Assembly: GCA_964634685.1 (NCBI GenBank)
Contig: CAZWLD010000001.1
Coordinates: forward strand, 168,652 to 232,651
Direction: 5' to 3'
Origin: CAZWLD01 sp964634685
Lineage (GTDB): Bacteria; Bacillota_I; Bacilli_A; Acholeplasmatales; JAEDCM01
Length of the DNA: 64,000 bases
The notes below the pieces were generated by a model, which saw only the letters and a program-made list of their open reading frames with translations, had not been told where the DNA came from and did no database searches. Every line of letters starts with the position of its first letter. Position 1 is the stretch's first letter. Shown here in pieces: positions 8,365 to 16,475 of this stretch. The translations under genes and the position numbers were made by a program.

Positions 8365-9229
8365 TGAATTAGAAAGTGATATTGGAGAAATAAAAGGCTC
8401 TTCGAAAATAACTGAGAATTCTTATTTAATTGAGGCGTCAAAGCTCTATATCTTAAAACGTAATTACAAAAACTTAGACCCTTGTTATAATTATTTAGAA
8501 AGCCAAGGCGTTATGAATGTATCCTATCCCATCAAAAGATACAAAATTGGAAATGAAAAATATTTGTTATTTGATTATTTAGTCGAGGTTAAATATCCAA
8601 CTGATAAAAAGATTTATGATTTAAGAGATGCTTTATTAAATCTTCATGAAAAAACCAAGGTCTTAAAGGAAACAAAGCGAAATAGCTTCAAATATTTGTA
8701 TCGCCTATATAAAAAGCTCGATTATAAATTTCATGTTTTAGATTCATATATCAGTGAAGCGGAAATGCGCGAAAAAAACGATGATTTTGATTGGATTGTT
8801 TTATCTAAATATAAAACATTTCTAGACGCAAAAAAGGAAATGTATCGACTTCAAATGAAAATTCATGAAGAAATCGATGCGAAAATATCGATTTATTATG
8901 CCATTAATCATGGAAGACCATCCTTATCACATTTGGTTTCGAAATCCTTGATCAGCTTTGATGAAAGTCGGTTTGGCTTTGTCGTCAATGATATAGCTCG
9001 ATTTTATTGTTCAAATGAGGATATTAAAATTGATTGGTTTATGATGATTGATGAGTGGCTTAATTTATATGAATTACCTTTTTATAAAACCTATTTTAAA
9101 TTTATGGTCATGTATATTTTTATCTTGAATTTACATATTGATTTTGATAATTCCTATTTATCGATTTCTAATTATATTCAAATTCATAATAAGCTCGAAA
9201 AGATAATGATTACCTTTAAAGATTATTAA
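8354..9229 (+). CDS. ysxE: YsxE-like spore coat protein, CotS-type kinase fold
   Basis: The 291-residue protein resembles YsxE, a coat-associated member of the CotS/aminoglycoside-phosphotransferase fold. The segment NHGRPSLSHL followed by ISFDES and NDIARF lies where these kinases have the HGD catalytic loop, the metal-binding Asp segment and the DLA motif. The catalytic Asp of HGD is Arg here, so it is probably a pseudokinase or structural protein. It overlaps the spoVID-like gene and precedes valS, matching the B. subtilis order spoVID-ysxE-valS. No signal peptide or membrane segment is visible, consistent with a mother-cell protein. Confidence 0.75.
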   Translation: MKFDELESDIGEIKGSSKITENSYLIEASKLYILKRNYKNLDPCYNYLESQGVMNVSYPIKRYKIGNEKYLLFDYLVEVKYPTDKKIYDLRDALLNLHEKTKVLKETKRNSFKYLYRLYKKLDYKFHVLDSYISEAEMREKNDDFDWIVLSKYKTFLDAKKEMYRLQMKIHEEIDAKISIYYAINHGRPSLSHLVSKSLISFDESRFGFVVNDIARFYCSNEDIKIDWFMMIDEWLNLYELPFYKTYFKFMVMYIFILNLHIDFDNSYLSISNYIQIHNKLEKIMITFKDY

Positions 9230-9237
9230 AATGGATA

Positions 9238-9266
9238 TTTACTTTTATTTGCTTTTATGTTATGCT
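9238..9266 (+). promoter_or_regulatory. Candidate vegetative promoter of the valS T-box operon
   Basis: TTTACT (9238-9243) and TATGCT (9261-9266) are spaced by 17 bp, just ahead of the T-box leader and just after the ysxE stop codon. Confidence 0.5.
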
Positions 9267-9274
9267 AGTTGTAG

Positions 9275-9498
9275 AAAAACAAAGACCTAGAGGAGTAGAA
9301 TGACAACCCTTTTAGCGAGGAAAGAAGAGTGGAAGCTTTCTAAGGAAGTGTTATTTGAAGGTAGCTAGCGAGTTGTATTAGCGAAATAGTAGTAGCTAGT
9401 ATCGTATTTCTGCGTTAAAGAATCAAGAGCTAGATTTATTTCTAGAACTAAGGTGGTACCGCGTTATTGACGTCCTTATTTTAAGGATGTTTTTTTTT
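9275..9498 (+). ncRNA. T-box leader, predicted valine-specific
   Basis: The invariant T-box sequence AAGGTGGTACCGCG is at 9450-9463. A terminator hairpin follows (9470-9478 with 9482-9490, then T9) whose 5' part competes with the antiterminator. Upstream sequence has stem I features (AGCGAGG and GTGGAAGC). A GTT triplet at 9350-9352, followed by A, is the best specifier candidate and fits valine, in line with valS downstream. Uncharged tRNA-Val would stabilise the antiterminator and turn on the operon. The start of the RNA is approximate. Confidence 0.9.
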
Positions 9499-9511
9499 GG
9501 AGGTGATTGCT

Positions 9512-10027
9512 TTGAAAACGATTGAAACGGAAAGACTGATTTTAAGGCCCTTTAATATCTTGGATTGTGATGATGTTTATGAGTATGCTAAAGAAAGCAT
9601 CGTTGGATATAATGCTGGTTGGAAGCCGCATGAATCGATTTCTGAAACGATTGATATTATTCAAAATGTCTTTATTAAAAATGATGATGTTTGGGCTATT
9701 GTCTTAAAGGAAGAAAACAAAGTAATCGGATCAATGGGATTGCACAAAAGAAATGCCGTGGGCTATGAGTTAGGATATGTCATCAATCCCTTATATTGGA
9801 ATCGTGGCTATGCGACGGAAGCGGGAAAAGCAGCTTTGCTTTATGGCTTTAAGATATTAAATGCCCCAATCATCACCTGTGTTCATTTTAGTGACAATTT
9901 ACGCAGTAAACGAGTCATTGAGAAGCTCGGATTTGGCTTTAAAGGAATTAATCCAATGGCTTATCGCCGTTTAGATGATAAAATAGTTGATTTATACATT
10001 TATGCAATTTATAAGGAGGAAAAATGA
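9512..10027 (+). CDS. GNAT-family N-acetyltransferase (RimJ/RimL type) in the valS T-box operon
   Basis: The 171-residue protein begins with the RimJ/RimL-type signature TERLILRPF and has the acetyl-CoA-binding segment NRGYATEAGKA (motif A), followed by the GNAT beta-bulge pattern and SKRVIEKLGF, typical of acetyltransferases acting on protein N-termini or small amines. The substrate cannot be told. It is the first gene after the T-box terminator (ribosome site GGAGGTGAT, TTG start at 9512) and ends 1 bp before valS, so valine starvation should induce both. This gene is not part of the usual spoVID-ysxE-valS order. Confidence 0.88.
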   Translation: MKTIETERLILRPFNILDCDDVYEYAKESIVGYNAGWKPHESISETIDIIQNVFIKNDDVWAIVLKEENKVIGSMGLHKRNAVGYELGYVINPLYWNRGYATEAGKAALLYGFKILNAPIITCVHFSDNLRSKRVIEKLGFGFKGINPMAYRRLDDKIVDLYIYAIYKEEK

Positions 10028-10028
10028 A

Positions 10029-12605
10029 ATGAAAGAATTTAAACCTAAATATAATCATTTAGAGGTTGAAGAAGGAAAATATGATTTTTGGCTAAAAAAT
10101 GGTTATTTCAAAGCCGGAGATAAAACAAAGGAGCCCTTTACGATTGTTATTCCGCCACCAAATGTAACGGGAAAGCTTCATGCAGGTCATGCTTGGGATA
10201 CAACTCTTCAGGATATTATTATTAGAAGAAAAAGAATGCAAGGCTTTGATGCCCTTTGGGTTCCAGGAATGGACCATGCCGGAATCGCAACGCAAGCTAA
10301 GATTGAAGAAAAATTAAGAGCTCAAGGGATTTCTCGATATGATCTTGGTCGCGAAGAATTTATGAAGGTTGCTTGGGAATGGAAAAAGGAATATGCTCAA
10401 TATATTCGTGATCAATGGGCATCCCTAGGCTTAAGCCTTGATTATTCAAGAGAAAGATTTACCTTAGACGAAGGTCTAAGTGAAGCTGTTAATGAGGTTT
10501 TCATTCGCCTTTATAATAAGGGATTGATTTATCAAGGTGAAAGAATTATTAACTGGGATCCAAAGGCTCGTACCGCTTTATCAAATATTGAGGTTGAGCA
10601 TAAGGAAACGGATGGAGCTTTTTATCATTTCCTTTATAAGTTTACAGATGGAAGTGGAGCCGTAGAGATTGCGACTACTCGTCCGGAGACGATGTTTGGA
10701 GATACTGCGATTATGGTTCATCCAAAAGATGAAAGATATAAGGATATCGTTGGAAAGATGGTATATATTCCTAATACAAATATCGCTATTCCGGTTATTG
10801 CGGATGATTATGTAGATATGGAATTTGGAACTGGTGTTGTAAAAGTTACACCAGCTCACGATCCTAATGACTTTTTAGTTGGAAAACGTCATAATTTAGA
10901 TATGCCATTATGTATGAATGATGATGGTACGATGAATGAAAGAGCCTTCAAATATCAAGGAATGGATCGCTTTGAATGCCGTAAGCTCTTAGTTAAGGAA
11001 TTGACTGATTTAGGATTGTGTCCATTAGTTGAACCAATTAAGCATCAGGTTGGATATAGTGAAAGAACCCATGTTGTTGTCGAGCCACGTTTATCGAAAC
11101 AATGGTTTGTTAGGATGGAGCCTTTAGCTAAGCAAGCTCTTGAAAAGCACACTATTGAATTTGTTCCTGAAAGATTCTTGAAGAATTTCACTATTTGGAT
11201 GGAAAATATTCAAGATTGGTGTATTAGTCGTCAGCTTTGGTGGGGTCATCGTATTCCAGCTTGGTATCGTGGGGATGAGGTTAAGGTTCAGGTTGAATGT
11301 CCAGGTGATGGTTGGACCCAAGATGAGGATGTCCTTGATACCTGGTTTTCAAGTGCCTTATGGCCATTTAGTACTTTAGGCTGGCCTCATGAAACGGAGG
11401 ATTTAAAACGTTATTATCCAACTAATGTCTTAGTTACTGGCTATGACATCATTCCATTCTGGGTTTCTCGTATGATTTTCCAAGGAATTGAATTCACTGG
11501 ACAATCTCCATTCAAGCAAGTATTAATTCACGGTTTAATTCGTGATAATCAAGGTCGTAAGATGAGTAAATCCTTAGGAAATGGTATTGATCCAATGCAA
11601 ATTGGTAAAGAGTATGGAACGGATACCCTTAGATATTTTATTTCCACAAACGCTTCTCCAGGTCTTGATTTACGCTACGAGGAAGAAAAAATCTTGTCTT
11701 CTTGGAACTATATCAATAAGATTTGGAATATATCTCGTTATATTTTAATGAATATTGATGAAAATACGTCATATGATGAATACGTTTCATTATTAGATGG
11801 CGAAAAATCATCGGCCTCCGCTTGGATTTTAGCTAAGCTTGATAGTGTTATCAAGGAAGCTGATGATGCTTATGAAAAATATGATTTTGGTATTGCGGCT
11901 AAGGCTATTTACAATTTTGTTTGGGATGATTTTGCATCCTGGTATGTTGAATTATCCAAGGTTGATTTAGCTATCCCTGAATTGAAAAAGCAAACTGAAG
12001 CTACATTACTTTATGTGTTAACGGCTATTTTGAAGCTTCTTCATCCAATTATGCCTTTTGTGACGGAAGAAATATATCAAATGTTACCTCATCGTGAGGA
12101 GGCTATCATTATTGCGGCTTGGCCAAAGCCAATGGGCATTGTTAATTCTGATAAAACAATGGATATCACCATTGATATTATTCAAGCTGTTAGAACAATG
12201 CGTCATAACGCCAACAAGGGTATGAGTGTAGCTTTAGATATCGATATTGTTGGACCAAAGGAATTATTAGCGCAAACAAAATATTTTAATAAATTCATTA
12301 ATCCTAAACGCCTTGCGATTTTAGATGAGGCTCCAAGCTATGAGGCTTCCACAAGTGTTTTGGCTAATGCGACTGTGTATATTCCAATGGAAGAATTAAT
12401 TGATGTTGAAGAGGAAATTAAAAAGCTTGAGGCTTCCTTAGAAAAGCTAAATAAGGAATTAGAGCGTTCAAGAACGATGCTTTCTAATCCAAATTTCATC
12501 AATAAAGCTCCGGCAAGTAAAATTGAAAATGAGAAAGCTAAGATGCAAGAATACGAGACACAATATCAAAATGTCTTAAAAGAGCTCAATAAGCTAAAAA
12601 AATAA
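10029..12605 (+). CDS. valS: Valyl-tRNA synthetase
   Basis: Class I synthetase charging tRNA-Val, with an editing domain. The 858-residue length is normal. The HIGH box appears as HAGHA in PPPNVTGKLHAGHA, the KMSKS box as GRKMSKSLGNG, and the C-terminal 65 residues form the ValRS coiled-coil arm (charged, heptad-like). The ATG at 10029 has an AAGGAGG site inside the end of the acetyltransferase gene. Expression is predicted to depend on the T-box upstream of the acetyltransferase. Terminates at the duplicated hairpin downstream. Confidence 0.97.
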   Translation: MKEFKPKYNHLEVEEGKYDFWLKNGYFKAGDKTKEPFTIVIPPPNVTGKLHAGHAWDTTLQDIIIRRKRMQGFDALWVPGMDHAGIATQAKIEEKLRAQGISRYDLGREEFMKVAWEWKKEYAQYIRDQWASLGLSLDYSRERFTLDEGLSEAVNEVFIRLYNKGLIYQGERIINWDPKARTALSNIEVEHKETDGAFYHFLYKFTDGSGAVEIATTRPETMFGDTAIMVHPKDERYKDIVGKMVYIPNTNIAIPVIADDYVDMEFGTGVVKVTPAHDPNDFLVGKRHNLDMPLCMNDDGTMNERAFKYQGMDRFECRKLLVKELTDLGLCPLVEPIKHQVGYSERTHVVVEPRLSKQWFVRMEPLAKQALEKHTIEFVPERFLKNFTIWMENIQDWCISRQLWWGHRIPAWYRGDEVKVQVECPGDGWTQDEDVLDTWFSSALWPFSTLGWPHETEDLKRYYPTNVLVTGYDIIPFWVSRMIFQGIEFTGQSPFKQVLIHGLIRDNQGRKMSKSLGNGIDPMQIGKEYGTDTLRYFISTNASPGLDLRYEEEKILSSWNYINKIWNISRYILMNIDENTSYDEYVSLLDGEKSSASAWILAKLDSVIKEADDAYEKYDFGIAAKAIYNFVWDDFASWYVELSKVDLAIPELKKQTEATLLYVLTAILKLLHPIMPFVTEEIYQMLPHREEAIIIAAWPKPMGIVNSDKTMDITIDIIQAVRTMRHNANKGMSVALDIDIVGPKELLAQTKYFNKFINPKRLAILDEAPSYEASTSVLANATVYIPMEELIDVEEEIKKLEASLEKLNKELERSRTMLSNPNFINKAPASKIENEKAKMQEYETQYQNVLKELNKLKK

Positions 12606-12616
12606 AAATTGACAAA

Positions 12617-12668
12617 TTAGAGTACATTAGATCTTTCTAATGTTAGAGTACATTAGATCTTTCTAATG
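12617..12668 (+). repeat. Tandem 26-bp duplication forming twin hairpins after valS
   Basis: Units 12617-12642 and 12643-12668 are identical. Each contains an 8- to 10-bp inverted repeat based on CATTAGA and TCTAATG. Only the second unit leads into a T tract. Confidence 0.9.
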
Positions 12669-12679
12669 TACTTTTTTTT
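12648..12679 (+). terminator. Rho-independent terminator of valS
   Basis: A perfect 10-bp stem (GTACATTAGA, 12648-12657, with 12662-12671), a TCTT loop and eight T. The stem lies within and just beyond the second copy of the tandem duplication. Confidence 0.92.
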
Positions 12680-12809
12680 CTTATATCCTTCAATTTATTT
12701 TATTAAATCCAATAAATTTTAATAAATTATTGTTTGTCCTTATTTTTTTTCAATTTATGACAAGGATATATTCTATAATAAGACAAAAGTATACGAGGAG
12801 ATGAATTTT

Positions 12810-13151
12810 GTGAAAGCAGTTGTTATAGATGATGATCGATTATCGTTGTCGGTTATCAGGGGGATGTTGGATAAAATGGACATTAATAACAAATGTTTCA
12901 ATAACCCCATGAAGGCTATGAAATATATTAACAAGCATAGCCAAAAGATCGATTTGGTTTTGTGTGATTATATAATGCCAAGGATAAATGGATTAAACAT
13001 ATATAATGAAATTAAAGATTTAGATTTAGATTTTATTTTAATTTCCAGTATTAATGTTGATTCATCAGTCAGTCAATTACAAAAGCCAATTCGCTTCAAT
13101 GATTTAAAAAATAAAATATTATCATTAAAAATTGTATCTAAAACAGCTTAA
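12810..13151 (+). CDS. Stand-alone response-regulator receiver domain
   Basis: A 113-residue single-domain receiver. It has the acidic pocket DDD after the first beta strand (VVIDDD), phospho-acceptor Asp53 (LVLCDYIMP), Ser79-Ser80 in place of the switch Thr, and Lys92 (LQKPI). No output domain follows. The stretch between switch residue and Lys is about 13 residues, shorter than the usual ~20, so helix alpha-4 is reduced. It could be a Spo0F-like phosphorelay carrier or an adaptor, but neither is shown. GTG at 12810 is chosen because the GAGGAG site touches the earlier ATG at 12801. A TATAAT lies at 12774-12779. It is inserted between valS and folC. Confidence 0.85.
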   Translation: MKAVVIDDDRLSLSVIRGMLDKMDINNKCFNNPMKAMKYINKHSQKIDLVLCDYIMPRINGLNIYNEIKDLDLDFILISSINVDSSVSQLQKPIRFNDLKNKILSLKIVSKTA

Positions 13152-13186
13152 GAGTAGTATAATTTTAAGTTGAAGGACGTGATATT

Positions 13187-14428
13187 ATGTTTACTAATGC
13201 CAAAGATGCCATTGATTGGATTGAACACATTGAACGCGTTGGGGAAAAGCGAAAGGATTTATCCCGAATGAAGCTTGCCTTAGAGATTTTAGGTAATCCG
13301 GAAGCGGATATGAATATAATTCATGTTGGAGGAACTAATGGAAAGGGCTCAACCGTATCCTTTATCAAAAACATATTGATTGAGGAAGGAATAAATGTCG
13401 GTGCCTTTATTTCACCGTATGTTGTTAAATTTAATGAAAGAATTCAATACAATTATTCCTATATTTCTGATGCTGATTTAGTTTTATATACTAATACGGT
13501 CTATCAGGTTAATGAAATCCTAATCAATGAATATGATGAGCATTTGACTTTTTTTGAGGTTGCGACCTTAGTTGCGATTTGTTATTTCAAGGCTAAAGAG
13601 GTTTATTACGCCATTTTAGAGGTTGGCTTGGGAGGACTTACGGATGCGACGAATTTTTGTAATGCCAAGTGTAGTATTATCACCAATATTGGCTTTGACC
13701 ATATGAAGCAATTAGGAGACACGAAGGAAGCAATTGCCCTAAACAAATTAGGTATCATTAAGGAAGGTAATCATTTAATCACAACAGTTGATAAAGAATT
13801 ATTGCCTTTATTTACTAAATATGTTGAAGAAAATAAGGCGACGATGGAATATATCAATCCCTCTGATATTGTTATCTATCCGACGGAATATACATCATTT
13901 TCTTATGATATGGTCGATTATGATTTATCGATGGTTGGCTTTCATCAAGCCTACAATGCAGCCTTGGCGATTGCTTGTGTCAAATATTTAGAACCCAATA
14001 TTTCTTTAAAGAAAATTAAGAATGGTTTGTTAAATACTACTTGGCCAGGAAGATTAGAAATCGTAAGAAAAAAACCAAAGGTTATTTTAGATGGTGCCCA
14101 TAATATTCATGGCATTGAGGCTTTATGTAAAACCATTGATGAGATTTATCCTAATCCGATTATTGTTTTTGCGTGTTTATTTGATAAAGAGACTTCGAAA
14201 ATGATTAATATGCTAAAGGACCATTGTGAAAAAATAATAATCACCGAAATTGATTATCATCGTGGGAAAAAGGCTTCGGAGCTTTTTATGGAATTTGACC
14301 ACAAGGATAAGGCGATAGAGCCTGATTATATGAAGGCAATTGATTTGGCTTTATCCTATAAGAAGACGGTTATTGTGACAGGGTCGTTGTATTTTATTTC
14401 CCTTGCTCGAAAATATTTACTCAAATAA
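13187..14428 (+). CDS. folC: Folylpolyglutamate synthase / dihydrofolate synthase
   Basis: Mur-ligase-family enzyme adding glutamate to (dihydro)folates. The 413 residues include the P-loop GGTNGKGST, the family motif GLGGLTDATN with the folate-binding region, and the C-terminal GRLEIV segment followed by LDGAHN, all typical of FolC. Its place after valS matches B. subtilis, apart from the intervening receiver gene. A terminator follows. Confidence 0.95.
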   Translation: MFTNAKDAIDWIEHIERVGEKRKDLSRMKLALEILGNPEADMNIIHVGGTNGKGSTVSFIKNILIEEGINVGAFISPYVVKFNERIQYNYSYISDADLVLYTNTVYQVNEILINEYDEHLTFFEVATLVAICYFKAKEVYYAILEVGLGGLTDATNFCNAKCSIITNIGFDHMKQLGDTKEAIALNKLGIIKEGNHLITTVDKELLPLFTKYVEENKATMEYINPSDIVIYPTEYTSFSYDMVDYDLSMVGFHQAYNAALAIACVKYLEPNISLKKIKNGLLNTTWPGRLEIVRKKPKVILDGAHNIHGIEALCKTIDEIYPNPIIVFACLFDKETSKMINMLKDHCEKIIITEIDYHRGKKASELFMEFDHKDKAIEPDYMKAIDLALSYKKTVIVTGSLYFISLARKYLLK

Positions 14429-14459
14429 AGAGAGTTTTTCCAAAAATTCTCTTTTTTTT
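14429..14459 (+). terminator. Terminator of folC
   Basis: An 11-bp stem with one wobble (14429-14439 with 14442-14452) and a run of T. Confidence 0.8.
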
Positions 14460-14483
14460 CTAATTATATAATGGGTGAAGAAA

Positions 14484-15152
14484 ATGGAAATAAAAGATTT
14501 AAAAAAGGAAGATCGACCTCGGGAACGGTTTGAAAGACTAGGGGTTAAGGCACTAGCTGATTATGAAATTATGGCCATCATTATTGGATCGGGAGGAAAA
14601 AATAATTCAGTTTTAGAAATGGCCATTAATGTCATTAATCAAATTGATTTAAAGGATTTTGAGCATATAACAATTCGTGAATTAGAAAAAATAAAAGGAA
14701 TTGGCCATATAACGGCGATGCGAATAATGGCAAGCCTCGAGCTGGCGAGGAGAGTAAGAAACCAAGGATTATCCAAAAGCAAAATTTTGTATTCTAAGGA
14801 TGTTTATAATTTATTAAAGGAAGATGTGGAAGGATATGAGCAGGAGCATTTTATCGCCATTTATTTAGATGCGAAATGTCAAGTCATTTCCCAAAAAACG
14901 ATTTTTATCGGAACGACGAATATGACAATCACACATCCAAGAGAGGTTTTTAAGCATGCGGTAAGGGAAAGTGCCAATGCGATAATCATCGTTCATAATC
15001 ATCCCTCAGGCTGTAGTAAGCCCTCGTTGGCAGATATTGATTTTACGAAAAAGGTTTTTAGGCTCGGTCAAGAAATGCAAATTGAATTGATCGATCACAT
15101 CATTATTGGTCGTGGTGAATTTTACAGTATGAAGGAGCATAATATTTTTTAG
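14484..15152 (+). CDS. radC: RadC-family JAB/MPN-domain protein
   Basis: 222 residues with an N-terminal helix-hairpin-helix region (around IKGIGHITAMRI) and a C-terminal JAB/MPN metalloprotease-like domain containing HNHPSG followed by the conserved Asp (SLADIDF). The family was once linked to DNA repair; its true activity remains unclear. ATG at 14484 is preferred to the in-frame GTG at 14475 because family members begin close to the motif DRPRERF. The B. subtilis neighbours mreBCD and minCD, normally between radC and spoIVFA, are absent here. Confidence 0.93.
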   Translation: MEIKDLKKEDRPRERFERLGVKALADYEIMAIIIGSGGKNNSVLEMAINVINQIDLKDFEHITIRELEKIKGIGHITAMRIMASLELARRVRNQGLSKSKILYSKDVYNLLKEDVEGYEQEHFIAIYLDAKCQVISQKTIFIGTTNMTITHPREVFKHAVRESANAIIIVHNHPSGCSKPSLADIDFTKKVFRLGQEMQIELIDHIIIGRGEFYSMKEHNIF

Positions 15153-15180
15153 TTGCACATAAAATTAGATGGTGATTTTT

Positions 15181-15702
15181 TTGAATAAAAAGCGGGAGCT
15201 TAATCGGCTACTTATTGGAATATTGTTAATATTAGTTTCGTTGATTATTGAGGTTAAGAGCACAGGGAATGCTTTTGGCTTTAAAAATATTCAAAAATTG
15301 GTGAAAACAAATTCGAATATTTTTGACGTATCAAAATTATATAATGGCTTTTTTGGCCAGTTTTTCGTTGAAAAGGAAGAAAAGGTCGCAGCCATAAATT
15401 TAGATTTTGATTTAGGAAATAAATATTTAAATGGGTATATGATCAAGACAAAGCAGGAGGGAGTTGTCGCTTTAGTAAATGGTGTTGTCATTTCTAATAC
15501 CGAAGGAGAAACGGGAAAAACCGTCAAAATTCAAGGAACCGACGGTGTGATTTATACGTATGGTTTTCTAGAAAATGTAAATGTCCATATCTATCAATAT
15601 GTTAATGCCAACCAAGTCATAGGAATTTGTCATGATTCTTTTTATCTTGAAGGCTTTAATGATGATTATATCAATCTGAAGGAATTATTTTATGAAAATT
15701 AA
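15181..15702 (+). CDS. spoIVFA: SpoIVFA-like membrane protein with degenerate M23 domain
   Basis: 173 residues: a short basic N-terminus, one membrane segment (about residues 7-22), and a C-terminal lysostaphin/M23-like beta domain (about residues 90-165) lacking the zinc-binding histidines. This is the layout of SpoIVFA, which tethers and restrains the SpoIVFB protease in the outer forespore membrane. It overlaps the spoIVFB start by 11 bp, the usual pairing. The TTG at 15181 is chosen because the TGGTGAT site sits at proper distance; an in-frame ATG at 15169 lies in front of that site. The sequence is divergent and the call rests on domain layout plus position. Confidence 0.72.
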   Translation: MNKKRELNRLLIGILLILVSLIIEVKSTGNAFGFKNIQKLVKTNSNIFDVSKLYNGFFGQFFVEKEEKVAAINLDFDLGNKYLNGYMIKTKQEGVVALVNGVVISNTEGETGKTVKIQGTDGVIYTYGFLENVNVHIYQYVNANQVIGICHDSFYLEGFNDDYINLKELFYEN

Positions 15703-16420
15703 AATTCATGAATCATTAATAATTCTAATATTAATTGCTTTGTTGGCAGGATTTATCAAAAAGATTCTATTGATTTATTCTTTAGTTTTATTGCACGAAA
15801 TGGGACATATTTTAGCATGTTATTACCAGAAAAGAAGGATTATTTCCTTTGAATTGATTCCATTTGGTGGCATTATTGAATTTGAAAATGATAAAAACAC
15901 AAATCTTTTATCAGAAATGCTAATTGTTATGGCTGGTCCTTTGGTGAATTTGTTATTAATGCCTTTTTTGAAAGGCGAAATGGCCATATATAATCAAATT
16001 ATTTTAGGCTTTAATTTACTTCCCATTTTCCCTTTAGATGGAGGAAGAATTCTAGAAATCATTTTGATGCGTTTTTTTTCCTTTAAAAGAGCAGTATTAA
16101 TTTCTCTGGTCATTTCGGTTATTACAATAATGGTATGCGCAATTTATGTTATCTTCGAAGCATTTAGCTTAAGTGTTTTATTAGTATTAGCATTTTTATT
16201 GTACAAGAATATTATGCAATACATTAAAAGAGAAGAAAGGTATATGTTTTTTTTGACTCAAAAATATTTATATCCTAATCCTAATTTAAAAAACCATTTT
16301 TTGAAAATAACTAAAAAAGGGTTTATGAATTTTTTTCACAAGGGCGTAAATAACAACATTGGAGTAAAAGAAAAATATAAGAGTGAAAAATATCTTTTAG
16401 ACCGATTTTTTGAAAAATAA
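15692..16420 (+). CDS. spoIVFB: SpoIVFB-like intramembrane metalloprotease (M50 family)
   Basis: Site-2-protease family enzyme; in spore formers SpoIVFB releases SigK from pro-SigK in the mother cell. The 242-residue protein has several membrane segments, the zinc motif HEMGH (His35, Glu36, His39), and the second metal motif NLLPIFPLDGGR, characteristic of M50B. The C-terminal cytoplasmic part is short, without the CBS domain of other M50B subfamilies' long forms or with a reduced one. Pairing with the SpoIVFA-like gene supports the sporulation role. sigK itself is not in this window. Confidence 0.88.
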   Translation: MKIKIHESLIILILIALLAGFIKKILLIYSLVLLHEMGHILACYYQKRRIISFELIPFGGIIEFENDKNTNLLSEMLIVMAGPLVNLLLMPFLKGEMAIYNQIILGFNLLPIFPLDGGRILEIILMRFFSFKRAVLISLVISVITIMVCAIYVIFEAFSLSVLLVLAFLLYKNIMQYIKREERYMFFLTQKYLYPNPNLKNHFLKITKKGFMNFFHKGVNNNIGVKEKYKSEKYLLDRFFEK

Positions 16421-16441
16421 TGAAGAAAAGGAAAATTATTG

Positions 16442-16450
16442 TGGTATAAT
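16442..16450 (+). promoter_or_regulatory. Extended -10 promoter of the YcjF-like gene
   Basis: TGGTATAAT at 16442-16450 is a full extended -10 element, 20 bp after the spoIVFB stop codon. No -35 match is seen, as is common for extended -10 promoters. Confidence 0.55.
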
Positions 16451-16475
16451 CTACTTATAATGGTAGGTGATATCA

